Of a stretch of DNA of 64,000 bases, positions 8,880 through 17,937 are shown in pieces. The DNA is from Anaerosalibacter massiliensis (GTDB lineage: Bacteria; Bacillota; Clostridia; Tissierellales; Sporanaerobacteraceae): the NCBI GenBank assembly GCA_000751555.1, contig CCEZ01000004.1:1-64000 (forward strand). Reading direction: 5' to 3'. The stretch's first letter is position 1, and every line of letters begins with the position of its first letter. Made by a program: the position numbers and the translations under genes. The notes under the pieces were generated by a model. It was not told the DNA's origin and did no database searches. It saw nothing but the letters and a program-made list of their open reading frames with translations.

Positions 8880-9164
8880 ATGAAAAACAAAATTTTAACT
8901 GTTATCAACATAATTATGCTTTTTATCCCGTGGACAATTCTTCCACTTAGAACTAATGCGTGGGCATTGAAATCGCCCACAGCAGAAATTATGATTTCTG
9001 CTTATGCTGTTTTTATGATTTTCAGCGGCATCTTTACTATTTATGTATATATGAAAGGTAAGGTTAAAAACAATCTTATGAAAGTATGTACTGTTATCAA
9101 TGGTTTATATGCTGTTGTAGGAGCAATAATATTTTTTATGATGATTTCCCAAAAGTTTATGTAA
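8880..9164 (+). CDS. Small membrane protein of the immunity operon
   Basis: A 94-residue protein with three hydrophobic segments (about residues 4-22, 38-57 and 70-90). The ATG at 8880 is favoured because GAAGGGAG lies just upstream; an earlier in-frame ATG at 8862 overlaps the permease. It is the last gene before a terminator and so belongs to the LanFEG-like operon. I do not recognise a family; an accessory role in peptide resistance is inferred from position only. Confidence 0.6.
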   Translation: MKNKILTVINIIMLFIPWTILPLRTNAWALKSPTAEIMISAYAVFMIFSGIFTIYVYMKGKVKNNLMKVCTVINGLYAVVGAIIFFMMISQKFM

Positions 9165-9174
9165 GAAAGAATAA

Positions 9175-9207
9175 AAAATGGCAAGAGTAAAATCTTGTCG
9201 TTTTTTA
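9175..9207 (+). terminator. Terminator, GGTAAGA-type family (copy 1)
   Basis: A short hairpin (GGCAAGA and TCTTGTC around GTAAAA) flanked by A and T runs. It is one of six nearly identical hairpins in the window, all between 9 and 40 kb. Confidence 0.75.
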
Positions 9208-9274
9208 GTGGATTAAATTTTGTTAATTTGATACTATGAGATATTGAAAGATTTCTATATTGAGGAGGTATTAA

Positions 9275-10636
9275 ATGAAACAAAATTTTGAAAATAGAAA
9301 TCCTATGGGATATGAAAACATTCTTCCGTTACTTATAAAAATGTCTTTACCTGTTATGTTATCTATGCTGATACAATCATTATATAACATAGTAGATTCA
9401 TATTTTGTAGCAAAACTAAGTGAAAAAGCTTTAAGAGCAACTTCATTGTCTTATCCAATTCAAATAATAATAATAGCTTTAGGAGTAGGTACAGGGACTG
9501 GACTAAATTCTCTAATTTCAAGATCACTTGGTTCAAAAAAACAAGAGAAAGCTGATCAAGCGGCATTGCACGGACTTATTATTGCTACTTTATCTTCATT
9601 AATATTTGTTATTTTTAGATATACTTTAATAAATGATTTTTTTAACTATTTTACAAAAGATCCTGAAGTTAAACATCTGGGTATAGAATATTTAAGTTTA
9701 GTAAGTAATTTTGCTTTTTTGTCAATTATACAGATTACGATAGAGAAGACAATTCAAGGAACAGGAAAAATGATTTGGACGATGATTATACAACTAATAG
9801 GTGCAGTATTAAACATAATCTTAGATCCAATAATGATTTTTGGTTTATTTGGATTTCCTGCTATGGGTATAAAAGGTGCAGCGTTGGCAACTTTGATAGG
9901 ACAAGGTGCTGGAGCAATACTTGGAATAATTGTATTATTTTCAAATAAAATAGATTTAAATATGGATTTTTCCAAGTTTAAATTTTCAAAGAGTATTATA
10001 AAACAAATATATAATGTAGGTTTTCCAAGTATTATAATGCAGTCAATAGCAGCTTTAGTAACTACAATAATGAATTTGATTTTAATAAGGCATTCTGAAA
10101 TGGCAGTGTCAATTTTAGGGATATACTTAAAATTGCAATCCTTTATATTCTTACCAGTATTCGGGTTAAGTCAAGGAGTATTACCATTAATGGGTTATAA
10201 TTATGGTGCTGAAAATAAAGAAAGAGTAAAAGAGACTTTTAAATGGGGAATGAGATTAACTATTATTATAATGTTAATAGGAACTATTTTATTTCAGTTA
10301 TTTCCTAAGCAGCTTATGAGCATATTTTCAAATAGTCAAGAAATGATAAATATGGGTGCATATACTTTGAGAATTATATCAATATCTTTTGTATTTGCAG
10401 CAATAGGAATAACTAATTCAACATTTTTTCAAGCTCTTGGTTTAGGAAGATATAGTTTAATAGTGACTTTTTTAAGGCAATTAATTATAATAATACCAGT
10501 AGCATATTTATTGTCATTTATAGGATTGAATTGGGTATGGGCAGCTTATCCAATAGCTGAGTTTGTTTCAACAATAGTATCAGTTATATTAAAGAATAAG
10601 GTAATGGAGAGATATGTAGATATATTACCAGAATAA
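9275..10636 (+). CDS. MATE family multidrug efflux protein
   Basis: A 453-residue polytopic protein with about twelve helices in two homologous halves. The MATE signature is visible as LLIKMSLPVMLSMLIQSLYN near residue 20, followed by DSYFVAKLSEKALRATSL. The second half contains QGVLPLMGYNYGA. MATE proteins expel cationic drugs in exchange for Na+ or H+. GAGGAGG precedes the start. It appears to be a single-gene unit between two terminators. The substrate cannot be deduced. Confidence 0.88.
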   Translation: MKQNFENRNPMGYENILPLLIKMSLPVMLSMLIQSLYNIVDSYFVAKLSEKALRATSLSYPIQIIIIALGVGTGTGLNSLISRSLGSKKQEKADQAALHGLIIATLSSLIFVIFRYTLINDFFNYFTKDPEVKHLGIEYLSLVSNFAFLSIIQITIEKTIQGTGKMIWTMIIQLIGAVLNIILDPIMIFGLFGFPAMGIKGAALATLIGQGAGAILGIIVLFSNKIDLNMDFSKFKFSKSIIKQIYNVGFPSIIMQSIAALVTTIMNLILIRHSEMAVSILGIYLKLQSFIFLPVFGLSQGVLPLMGYNYGAENKERVKETFKWGMRLTIIIMLIGTILFQLFPKQLMSIFSNSQEMINMGAYTLRIISISFVFAAIGITNSTFFQALGLGRYSLIVTFLRQLIIIIPVAYLLSFIGLNWVWAAYPIAEFVSTIVSVILKNKVMERYVDILPE

Positions 10637-10671
10637 TCTTATATAGACTAATAATATAAAAAAGAATGTTT

Positions 10672-10701
10672 AGCTCTGAAGAATTTATTTCAGGGCTTTT
10701 T
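10672..10701 (+). terminator. Terminator after the MATE gene
   Basis: AGCTCTGAA pairs with TTCAGGGCT (one G-U pair) around a short loop and runs into TTTTT. Confidence 0.75.
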
Positions 10702-10750
10702 CTATGCCTAAATATTAGTAAATGGCAAGGGAAAAAAATCATGTTACAGT

Positions 10751-10771
10751 ATACATACTATTGGTATGTAT
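10751..10771. promoter_or_regulatory. Operator upstream of the TetR-family gene
   Basis: A perfect 8-bp inverted repeat, ATACATAC and GTATGTAT, with a 5-base centre, lies 18 bases before the GTG start at 10790. It is a likely autoregulatory site for the TetR protein. Its arms differ from those of the palindrome in front of the MFS gene, though both contain ATAC and GTAT. Confidence 0.6.
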
Positions 10772-10789
10772 GGAAAGAGGAGTGATCTT

Positions 10790-11350
10790 GTGGCTAGGAA
10801 TAAATATCCTGAAGAAACTATAGAACGCATTTTAGACGTATCCTTGGAACTATTTATTCAAAAAGGATATGAAAATACCTCTATTCAAGACATAGTAAAT
10901 AATCTTGGAGGTTTAAGTAAAGATGCTATATATCATCACTTTAAATCTAAGGAAGAAATTTTAGAAGCTGTATCTAAACGTATTTATTCTTCTACAAAAA
11001 CTTCTATGTTAAGTATAATAAATAGTAGGGAATTAACAGGATTAAAAAAGTTAAGAAAAATATTTAAGTACTCTATAGAAAATTCAAATCAAGATTTAAT
11101 GTTTCCGGACTCACCAAAATTATTGGATAATCCTAACTTGCTTGTTATGCAAATGAAAGAACTTATGGAGGATATTGTTCCTAATTATATGCAACCAATT
11201 ATAGAACAGGGTTTGCAAGATGGCTCAATTAAAACAGATTATCCTAAAGAATTAGCAGAAGTAATAATATTACTTTTTAACATTTGGATAAATCCATTAG
11301 TCTATGATGTGCCTGTTGAGGAACTTAATAAACAAAATAAAGTTTTGTGA
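10790..11350 (+). CDS. TetR-family transcriptional regulator
   Basis: A 186-residue repressor-type protein with an N-terminal helix-turn-helix (ERILDVSLELF, then SIQDIVNNLGGLSKDAIYHH) and a ligand-binding C-terminal domain. The GTG at 10790 is chosen because AAAGAGGAG lies 8 bases upstream; an in-frame ATG at 10766 lies inside the operator. A palindrome lies in front of it and another in front of the following MFS gene, so it probably represses both and releases them when a drug binds. Confidence 0.82.
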   Translation: MARNKYPEETIERILDVSLELFIQKGYENTSIQDIVNNLGGLSKDAIYHHFKSKEEILEAVSKRIYSSTKTSMLSIINSRELTGLKKLRKIFKYSIENSNQDLMFPDSPKLLDNPNLLVMQMKELMEDIVPNYMQPIIEQGLQDGSIKTDYPKELAEVIILLFNIWINPLVYDVPVEELNKQNKVL

Positions 11351-11446
11351 TATCTTGTTTAAAGGGATGGGAATCGATATTTTAAATGAAAATATGTGTG
11401 AGAAAATTATTAAATTGAAAAGTTTATCAACAAGATAGTATAAAAT

Positions 11447-11480
11447 TTTAATAGCTGTCTTTAAGTAGACAGCTATTAAA
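11447..11480. other. Perfect 14-bp hairpin between tetR and the MFS gene
   Basis: TTTAATAGCTGTCT and its exact complement surround a 6-base loop. On the + strand an A run follows rather than a T run, so it is not a canonical + strand terminator. On the minus strand a weak T-rich tail follows. Confidence 0.5.
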
Positions 11481-11491
11481 AAAACATATAC

Positions 11492-11508
11492 ATACCAACG
11501 GTTGGTAT
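11492..11508. promoter_or_regulatory. Operator upstream of the MFS gene
   Basis: A perfect 8-bp inverted repeat, ATACCAAC and GTTGGTAT, with a single G at the centre. It lies just before the AGAAGGAGATG ribosome binding site at about 11516 and is a likely target of the adjacent TetR regulator. Confidence 0.65.
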
Positions 11509-11552
11509 TCAAAAGAGAAGGAGATGTTTCATATGGAAAATAAATTATTTCT

Positions 11553-12722
11553 TTGTTTGGAAATGCAATTTTACAGTTTGTTCTACCCCTCTATTTACTA
11601 AGAAAAACTGGTTCTGTAGCTTTATTTGGGATCGTTTCAGCACTATCATTTATTCCTATGATAATTATGTCTTTAATTGGTGGGATTATTGCTGACAGAA
11701 AAAATAAACGAAATATAATGGTTATTTTAGATTTTTTGACAGCAATTATTGTATTAGTTTATGTTTTATTTTATAAAAACATATCCTTTGTTCCATTTTT
11801 AATCTTTATTCTAATGGCTTTATATGGAATACAAGGAACTTATCAGCCAGTAGTTCAGTCTAGTATTCCTTTGCTTTTAAATAAAGATAAAATAATACAG
11901 GGAAGCTCTATTATAAACTTGGTTAATTCTTTGGCTAATTTAATAGGACCTGCGATTGGAGGAATCCTTTTTGGTGTTTATGGAATTATGCCTATTCTAA
12001 TAGTTAGTATAATATGTTTTGTTTTCTCTGCAATTATAGAGAGATTTATTGACATTCCTTTTGATGAAAATGTGTCTTCTGAGAGTATATTTTCTATTAT
12101 TAAGGCTGATATGTCATTAAGTATTAAATTTATATTGAAAGAGAAATCAATTTTAGGAAAATCTATATTGATAATTTCTGCATTTAATCCATTTTTAACA
12201 TCAATGCTTATTGTTGGTATGCCATCTATTATAATAAAAACACTAAATTTTAGTGATGAATTATATGGTATAACACAAGGGGTAATAGCAATGGACTCAA
12301 TTATAGGAGGAATTATTACGGGGATTTTAAGTGAAAAATTAAACATTAAAAACTTGCACTATCTATTGATAGCTTACACATTTTCAATTATTCCTATGAT
12401 ATTAGCATTATCATATACAACAGCATCTTTGTTTACCTATATTATAATATCTACAATGGGGTTTTTTATTATGATATTTGCAATTATGTTTAGTATTCAA
12501 ATAATTACATTTGTACAGATACAAACTCCACCTCGAATAGTAGGAAAAGTAATTTCCTGTCTATTAGGACTATCTTTATGTGCTATGCCTATTGGTCAAG
12601 CATTATATGGAGTATTGTTTCAAAACTGGCTCAACTCTCCCCAAATTGTGCTTATAGGAGCTATTATTTGTTCTTTTATTATGTCAATTTTTTCTAAATA
12701 TACATTTAATAAATTGAATTAG
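11553..12722 (+). CDS. MFS (DHA3-type) drug efflux protein, 5' end probably damaged
   Basis: A 389-residue major facilitator with about twelve helices; GGIIADRKNKRN after the second helix is the conserved loop between helices 2 and 3. A good AGAAGGAG site precedes an ATG at 11533 (MENKLFLCLE), but that frame closes after 22 codons. The long frame begins in the middle of the first helix at a TTG (11553) with no ribosome binding site. A small deletion plus frameshift in the first twenty codons best explains this. The gene follows the TetR regulator and has its own operator. It may be non-functional or start inefficiently. Confidence 0.7.
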   Translation: MFGNAILQFVLPLYLLRKTGSVALFGIVSALSFIPMIIMSLIGGIIADRKNKRNIMVILDFLTAIIVLVYVLFYKNISFVPFLIFILMALYGIQGTYQPVVQSSIPLLLNKDKIIQGSSIINLVNSLANLIGPAIGGILFGVYGIMPILIVSIICFVFSAIIERFIDIPFDENVSSESIFSIIKADMSLSIKFILKEKSILGKSILIISAFNPFLTSMLIVGMPSIIIKTLNFSDELYGITQGVIAMDSIIGGIITGILSEKLNIKNLHYLLIAYTFSIIPMILALSYTTASLFTYIIISTMGFFIMIFAIMFSIQIITFVQIQTPPRIVGKVISCLLGLSLCAMPIGQALYGVLFQNWLNSPQIVLIGAIICSFIMSIFSKYTFNKLN

Positions 12723-12734
12723 TTATAATTTTTG

Positions 12735-12851
12735 TAATAAAAAAATTAGTTAAAAGGTCTTAAAAATGAATATAGCTTATCTAAATCTACAATACTAGCA
12801 TGGGTAAAGAAAGTTAAGCCTGTAGTACACAAGGATAAAGTAATTATTTAA
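12735..12851 (+). pseudogene. IS3-type transposase OrfA remnant
   Basis: A short frame reading NEYSLSKSTILAWVKKVKPV resembles the helix-turn-helix of IS3-family OrfA proteins. It has an upstream in-frame stop, no start and no OrfB. Only about 40 codons survive. Confidence 0.5.
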
Positions 12852-12870
12852 GCTGACTATCAAACCTCAT

Positions 12871-12908
12871 TAAAAAATAGGATAAGCATTGCTTATCCTA
12901 TTTTTTAG
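12871..12908. terminator. Strong bidirectional hairpin terminator
   Basis: AAAAAATAGGATAAGCA and its exact complement are nearly contiguous, ending in a T run on both strands. It isolates the restriction operon from upstream genes. Confidence 0.8.
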
Positions 12909-13051
12909 TTCTTATTTGCTTTCGTCATTTGTTATTATTTATAATAACTATTGACAAAATTGTTTTAAATGATACCATGTTATTATGAAAAATAACAACT
13001 ATATTCAAATAATAGTTATATTTTTAGACATTTAGAGAAAGGGTGGTCCTA

Positions 13052-15817
13052 TTGGCATATCAATCTGAAGCAGTACTAGAACAAAATCTATTGAAATCAT
13101 TAATTAGAAATGGTTATGAATCAGTAAATATAAATAGTGAAGAAGATTTAAAGAATAATTTTAGAAAACAGATCAGTGAGTTTAATAAAGATAAATTAAA
13201 AGGGGAACCTCTTACAGACAAAGAATTTCAAATAATAATGAATAGGATTGAAGGTAAGGGAGTGTTTGAATCAGCCAAAATTTTAAGAGATAAACTTGAA
13301 ATCGAAAGAGAAAATGGTGAAAGACTTTTCCTTACAATAATGGATACACAAAAATGGTGTAAAAATCTATTTCAAGTTACAAATCAGATAACAGTAAGAG
13401 GAAAGTATGAAAATAGATATGATGTAACCATACTTATAAATGGTCTTCCATTAGTTCAAATAGAGCTTAAAAGAAGAGGATTAGATATGAAAGAAGCATT
13501 TAAGCAGATTTGTAGATATAAATCCCATTCATATACATACACAAGCCTATTTAGATATATTCAAATATTTGTAGTATCCAATGGTGTAGATACTAAATAT
13601 TTTGCCAACTCTGATGGAAGCTTAAATTACAAATATACTTTCTTTTGGACAGATAAAGAAAATAATAGGATTACGAATTTAAAGGACTTTAGTAGAACAT
13701 TCTTAGAAAAATGCCATATATCTAAGATGATAGCAAGATACATGGTACTGAAAGAAACAGATAAACAATTGTTAGTATTAAGACCATATCAAGTATACGC
13801 AGTAGAAGAAATAGTAAAAAGAGCTTTAGAAACTAATAATAACGGATATATTTGGCATACAACAGGATCAGGCAAAACACTTACATCATTTAAGGCAAGC
13901 CAAATACTTTCTAGCGAAGAAGGTATAGATAAAGTCTTTTTCTTAGTAGACAGACAGGATTTAGACCATCAAACAGAAAAAGAGTTCAATGATTTTCAAC
14001 CAGGTTCAGTAGATAGAACGGATAGTACAGATAATTTAGTGGAACAAATAAAGGATATTATGAATCCAATCATAGTTACTACTATCCAAAAAATGAGCAA
14101 TGCCATTAAAAATCCTAAATATAAGGATATTATGGAACCTTATAAAAATAAAAAAGTTATATTTATAATAGATGAATGTCATAGATCCCAATTTGGAAAA
14201 ATGCATACAATTATAAAAAAGCATTTTGAAAACAGCCAGTATTTTGGATTTACGGGTACTCCAAGACTTCCAGAAAATAAATCAGAAGATGATAGAACTA
14301 CAGCAGATTTATTTGATAAATGTTTACATCACTATTTAATAAAAGATGCAATTCATGATGGAAATGTTCTAGGGTTTTTAGTAACATATATAAAAACACT
14401 TGATTCTAAATTAGATGAAATAGCTCCAGAAAAAGTTCAAGCTATAAATACTGAGGAAGTATGGAAGGCAGATGATAGGATAGACTTAGTGGCAAGACAC
14501 ATAATAGATTATCACGATCAAAGGGCAAGAAGTAAAGGCTATAACGCAATATTTGCAACGGATGGTACAAAATCCTTAGTAAAATATTATGATAAATTTA
14601 AAGAATTGGATCATGACTTTAAAATTGCTAGTATATTTACCTATGAGCCAAACCCAGATTTAAGTGAAGGCAAAGTTCATCCAAGAGATAGTTTAGAAAG
14701 AATGATTAAAGATTATAACGAAATGTTTAATACTAACTATTCTACAGATAATTATGATGCATATAGAGCAGATGTAGACAAGAAAGTAAGGGAAACAAAG
14801 ATAGATATACTTCTAGTTGTAGATATGTTTTTAACAGGATTTGATTCTAAAAAATTAAACACTTTGTATGTTGATAAAAATTTAAGATATCATAATTTAC
14901 TTCAAGCGTATTCAAGAACTAATAGATTAGATTCTGATAAAAAACCTTATGGAAATATAGTATGCTTTAGAAACCTAAAAGAGGCTACAGATGAAGCTTT
15001 AAAAATATTTTCAGAAACTGATGATATAGATTCAGTTCTGGCTAAGTCTTTTGATGAATATTTAGAACAGTTTAAAAAACTAGTAGATAAACTTTTAAGT
15101 ATTGCTCCAAGGCCTGAAACTATAGACAGTATTAAAAGTGAAGAAGAACAAAAGGAATTTGTAATAACATTTAGAGATTTAACCAAAACATTGGTTAAAA
15201 TGGAAAACTTTGATGAATTTGAATTTACAGAAGAAAAAATAGGAATGGATATTCAAGATTATCAAGACTATAAGAGTAAATATCTACTTATTAAAGAAAA
15301 TCATGATAAAAATAGAATAGAAAAAGTCTCTATTCTTGATGATATAGATTTTGCCCTTGAAATAATGTATAGAGATAAGATAAATGTCGATTATATTATG
15401 AATTTAATTAGAAAGATAGATTTAGAAAATGAAGAAAAACGAAAAGAAGATATAAACTATATTATAAAAGAATTAGATAGAGCTGATAGTATAGAACTTA
15501 GGAATAAAGTAGAACTTATTAAAGAGTTTTTAGATAAAGTAGTTCCAAAATTAAGTAGTGAAGATTCTATAGATAAAGCATTTACAGAGTTTGAAATAGA
15601 GAGAAAAGAAAAAATGATAAAAGAATTTGCAATAGAGAATAGACTTTCAGAAGAACAAGTAGAAAGGCTAATACAAGAGTATGAATTTAGTGGAATAATA
15701 AATAGGGAAGAATTAAGTGATATTTTGACAGAAGCAAAATACTCTATTTTAGAAAATGTTAACAAATCGCAAGAATTAGAAACATTTATAAGAGAGGTAT
15801 CAGAAGAATATAAATAG
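13052..15817 (+). CDS. hsdR: Type I restriction enzyme, R subunit (HsdR)
   Basis: About 921 residues. The N-terminal PD-(D/E)xK nuclease domain has DVTILINGLPLVQIELKRRG near residues 123-142. The SF2 motor has Walker A TTGSGKT near 270 and a DECHRSQ box near 372, followed by the second RecA lobe with FLTGFDSKKLNTLY and QAYSRTNRL. The acidic, helical C-terminus contacts the methylase complex. The TTG at 13052 is preferred: it gives the usual MAYQSEA beginning and AAAGGGTGG lies upstream. A GTG three codons earlier falls inside that site. R acts with HsdM and HsdS to cleave unmodified foreign DNA. First gene of the operon. Confidence 0.92.
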   Translation: MAYQSEAVLEQNLLKSLIRNGYESVNINSEEDLKNNFRKQISEFNKDKLKGEPLTDKEFQIIMNRIEGKGVFESAKILRDKLEIERENGERLFLTIMDTQKWCKNLFQVTNQITVRGKYENRYDVTILINGLPLVQIELKRRGLDMKEAFKQICRYKSHSYTYTSLFRYIQIFVVSNGVDTKYFANSDGSLNYKYTFFWTDKENNRITNLKDFSRTFLEKCHISKMIARYMVLKETDKQLLVLRPYQVYAVEEIVKRALETNNNGYIWHTTGSGKTLTSFKASQILSSEEGIDKVFFLVDRQDLDHQTEKEFNDFQPGSVDRTDSTDNLVEQIKDIMNPIIVTTIQKMSNAIKNPKYKDIMEPYKNKKVIFIIDECHRSQFGKMHTIIKKHFENSQYFGFTGTPRLPENKSEDDRTTADLFDKCLHHYLIKDAIHDGNVLGFLVTYIKTLDSKLDEIAPEKVQAINTEEVWKADDRIDLVARHIIDYHDQRARSKGYNAIFATDGTKSLVKYYDKFKELDHDFKIASIFTYEPNPDLSEGKVHPRDSLERMIKDYNEMFNTNYSTDNYDAYRADVDKKVRETKIDILLVVDMFLTGFDSKKLNTLYVDKNLRYHNLLQAYSRTNRLDSDKKPYGNIVCFRNLKEATDEALKIFSETDDIDSVLAKSFDEYLEQFKKLVDKLLSIAPRPETIDSIKSEEEQKEFVITFRDLTKTLVKMENFDEFEFTEEKIGMDIQDYQDYKSKYLLIKENHDKNRIEKVSILDDIDFALEIMYRDKINVDYIMNLIRKIDLENEEKRKEDINYIIKELDRADSIELRNKVELIKEFLDKVVPKLSSEDSIDKAFTEFEIERKEKMIKEFAIENRLSEEQVERLIQEYEFSGIINREELSDILTEAKYSILENVNKSQELETFIREVSEEYK

Positions 15818-15827
15818 GAGGGTTGGA

Positions 15828-16385
15828 ATGAGGCTTAAAGAAATAGTAGAAGTAACCCAAGGAATACCTTTAAGTAGAATTAAAGTAGATGATACAATGG
15901 AAACAGAAAAAAGAATAGTTTATTCTTTTGAAAATGAATCTAGTATAATAGTACCAAAGCTTATAGAAGAAACTAATCAAAATATACCAGTAGTTAGAGA
16001 AGATATGATATTACTTAATCTTACATCTTATAATGCTAAAAAAGCAGAAAAGGGAGATTTAGGAAAGGTTATACCTTCAAATTATATAATAATAGAGGTT
16101 AAAGATAAAAATATTGTAGACCCAGATTATTTAGAATGGTATATAGATAAAAGTGAAAGCTTTGAAAGAGAACTCTACAAGATAAAACAAGGTTCAATAA
16201 TTATGAGTATTCCTATAAATGAATTTAGAAAGATGAAGATAAAATTGCCAAATATAGAATTTCAAAGAAAGCTAGGAAAAGTAAATAGTTTAAATAGGAG
16301 ACGGAAGCAACTATTTGCAGAAAGAGAAGAACTACTAGAAAAATCATTAATAACAATAAATGAGGAGGAAATGATGAATGGTTAA
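15828..16385 (+). CDS. Half-size S-like protein of the type I restriction operon
   Basis: A 185-residue protein between hsdR and hsdM. It reads like a single target-recognition half of an S subunit: an N-terminal LKEIVEVTQGIPLSRI, a central mixed domain containing PSNYIIIEVKD and LEWYIDKSESF, the motif GSIIMSIPINEFRKMKIKLP, and a C-terminal helix (QRKLGKVNSLNRRRKQLFAE) like a conserved spacer helix. A normal S subunit has two such halves, and a full-length one is present downstream. The gene overlaps hsdM by eight bases and has GGAGGG upstream. It might dimerise to give a second specificity or modulate the complex. Confidence 0.65.
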   Translation: MRLKEIVEVTQGIPLSRIKVDDTMETEKRIVYSFENESSIIVPKLIEETNQNIPVVREDMILLNLTSYNAKKAEKGDLGKVIPSNYIIIEVKDKNIVDPDYLEWYIDKSESFERELYKIKQGSIIMSIPINEFRKMKIKLPNIEFQRKLGKVNSLNRRRKQLFAEREELLEKSLITINEEEMMNG

Positions 16386-17922
16386 AGAAAAATTACATCA
16401 GCAGGAACTATATAAGAAATTGTGGAATATGGCAAATGAACTAAGAGGAAATATGAATGCAAATGAGTTTAAGGATTATATATTAGGGGTAATATTCTAT
16501 AGATATTTATCTGAAAAGGTAGAACAAAGGGCAAATTATATTTTGAAAAATGATAATATGACATATAGAGAAGCTTGGGAGATTGAAGGAATAAGAAAAA
16601 CATTAATGCAAGCTTTAATAAAACAAAGAGGCTATATGATAGAACCAAAGTATCTTTTTTCAACTATGATAGAAGAAATAGAAAAAGGGGATAGTGGAAA
16701 ATTCGATGTAGAATATCTTATAGAGGCAATAAACAATATAACAGAATCTACACTAGGACAAGATTCACAAGAGACATTTGAAAACCTATTTGATGATATG
16801 GACCTTTCATCTACAAAATTAGGAAAAACAGTAAAAGCAAGATCCAATTTAATGGCTAAGATATTAGTGCTTGTAAATGAAATTTCCTTTACACAAAACG
16901 ATACAGAAATAGATATATTAGGAGATACTTATGAATATTTAATAGGAAAATTTGCTGCAAACGCAGGACAGAAAGCTGGAGAATTTTATACACCACAAGG
17001 AGTAAGTAAAGTATTAGCTAAGATTGTAACATTAGAAAAAGAAGAATTAAAAGATGTATATGACCCAACTTGTGGTTCAGGTTCACTCCTTTTAAGAGTA
17101 AATAGAGAAGCTAAGGTAGGTAAGTTTTATGGACAAGAATTAAATTCTACAACCTTTAATTTAGCAAGAATGAATATGTTACTTCATGAAGTGCATCATT
17201 CAAGATTTGATATACAAAATGCAGATACAATAGAAGAACCACAACATATGGGAATGGAGTTTGAAGCAGTAGTGGCAAATCCACCATATAGTTCAAAGTG
17301 GAGTAGTGATAAAAAGTTTGAACAAGATGAAAGATTTTCAGGATATGGAAAACTTGCACCAAAATCTCGTGCAGACTATGTATTTGTTCAACATATGATT
17401 CATCATTTAGCAGACAATGGAACAATGGCAGTAGTACTACCTCATGGAGTATTATTCAGAGGAGGAGCAGAAGAAAATATTAGAAAATATCTAATCAAGG
17501 ACAAAAACTACTTAGATGTAGTAATAGGACTGCCAGAAAATTTATTCTATGGTACAGGAATACCTACAGTCATATTAGTATATAAGAAATGTAGAAGAGA
17601 AGATGATACCATTCTTTTCATAGATGCATCAAAAGGTTTTCAAAAAGTAGGAAATAAGAATATGCTAAGACAAGAAGACATAGAAAAGATAGTTAATACC
17701 TATGCAAACAGGGAGGAAATAGACAAGTATTCTCACAATGCTACATTAGAAGAAATAGAAGAAAACGACTATAACTTAAACATCCCAAGATACGTAGACA
17801 CCTTCGAACCAGAACCAAGAGTAGATATAGACAAAGTAAAGACAAGATTGAATGAAATAGATAAAGAAATAAGTGAAATAGATGAAGAAATAGATAAATA
17901 TTTAAAAGAACTAGGACTGTAG
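16378..17922 (+). CDS. hsdM: Type I restriction-modification methyltransferase (HsdM)
   Basis: A 514-residue N6-adenine methylase. The N-terminal HsdM helical domain (KLWNMANELRGNMNANEFKDY) is followed by the SAM-binding motif DPTCGSGSLLL near 227 and the catalytic NPPY near 300. The C-terminus is coiled-coil-like and ends in DEEIDKYLKELGL. GAGGAGG precedes the ATG, which overlaps the end of the half-size S gene. With HsdS it protects host DNA; with HsdR it makes the restriction complex. All key motifs are intact. It belongs to a different subfamily from the broken hsdM found at 26.5 and 41.1 kb. Confidence 0.93.
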   Translation: MVKEKLHQQELYKKLWNMANELRGNMNANEFKDYILGVIFYRYLSEKVEQRANYILKNDNMTYREAWEIEGIRKTLMQALIKQRGYMIEPKYLFSTMIEEIEKGDSGKFDVEYLIEAINNITESTLGQDSQETFENLFDDMDLSSTKLGKTVKARSNLMAKILVLVNEISFTQNDTEIDILGDTYEYLIGKFAANAGQKAGEFYTPQGVSKVLAKIVTLEKEELKDVYDPTCGSGSLLLRVNREAKVGKFYGQELNSTTFNLARMNMLLHEVHHSRFDIQNADTIEEPQHMGMEFEAVVANPPYSSKWSSDKKFEQDERFSGYGKLAPKSRADYVFVQHMIHHLADNGTMAVVLPHGVLFRGGAEENIRKYLIKDKNYLDVVIGLPENLFYGTGIPTVILVYKKCRREDDTILFIDASKGFQKVGNKNMLRQEDIEKIVNTYANREEIDKYSHNATLEEIEENDYNLNIPRYVDTFEPEPRVDIDKVKTRLNEIDKEISEIDEEIDKYLKELGL

Positions 17923-17937
17923 GAAGGAGGCAGCAAT

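Noticed and set aside
6634-9164. Lantibiotic biosynthesis cluster
   Set aside because: Only immunity-type transporter and regulator genes are present; no precursor peptide, LanM, LanB/C or LanT gene.
11447-11480. Terminator for the TetR gene
   Set aside because: A perfect hairpin, but A residues instead of T follow on the coding strand, so it is listed only as a hairpin.
15457-15765. Serine-rich minus-strand frame within hsdR, and similar serine- or leucine-rich frames elsewhere
   Set aside because: They are antisense shadows of A-rich coding sequence with no ribosome binding site or recognisable domain.
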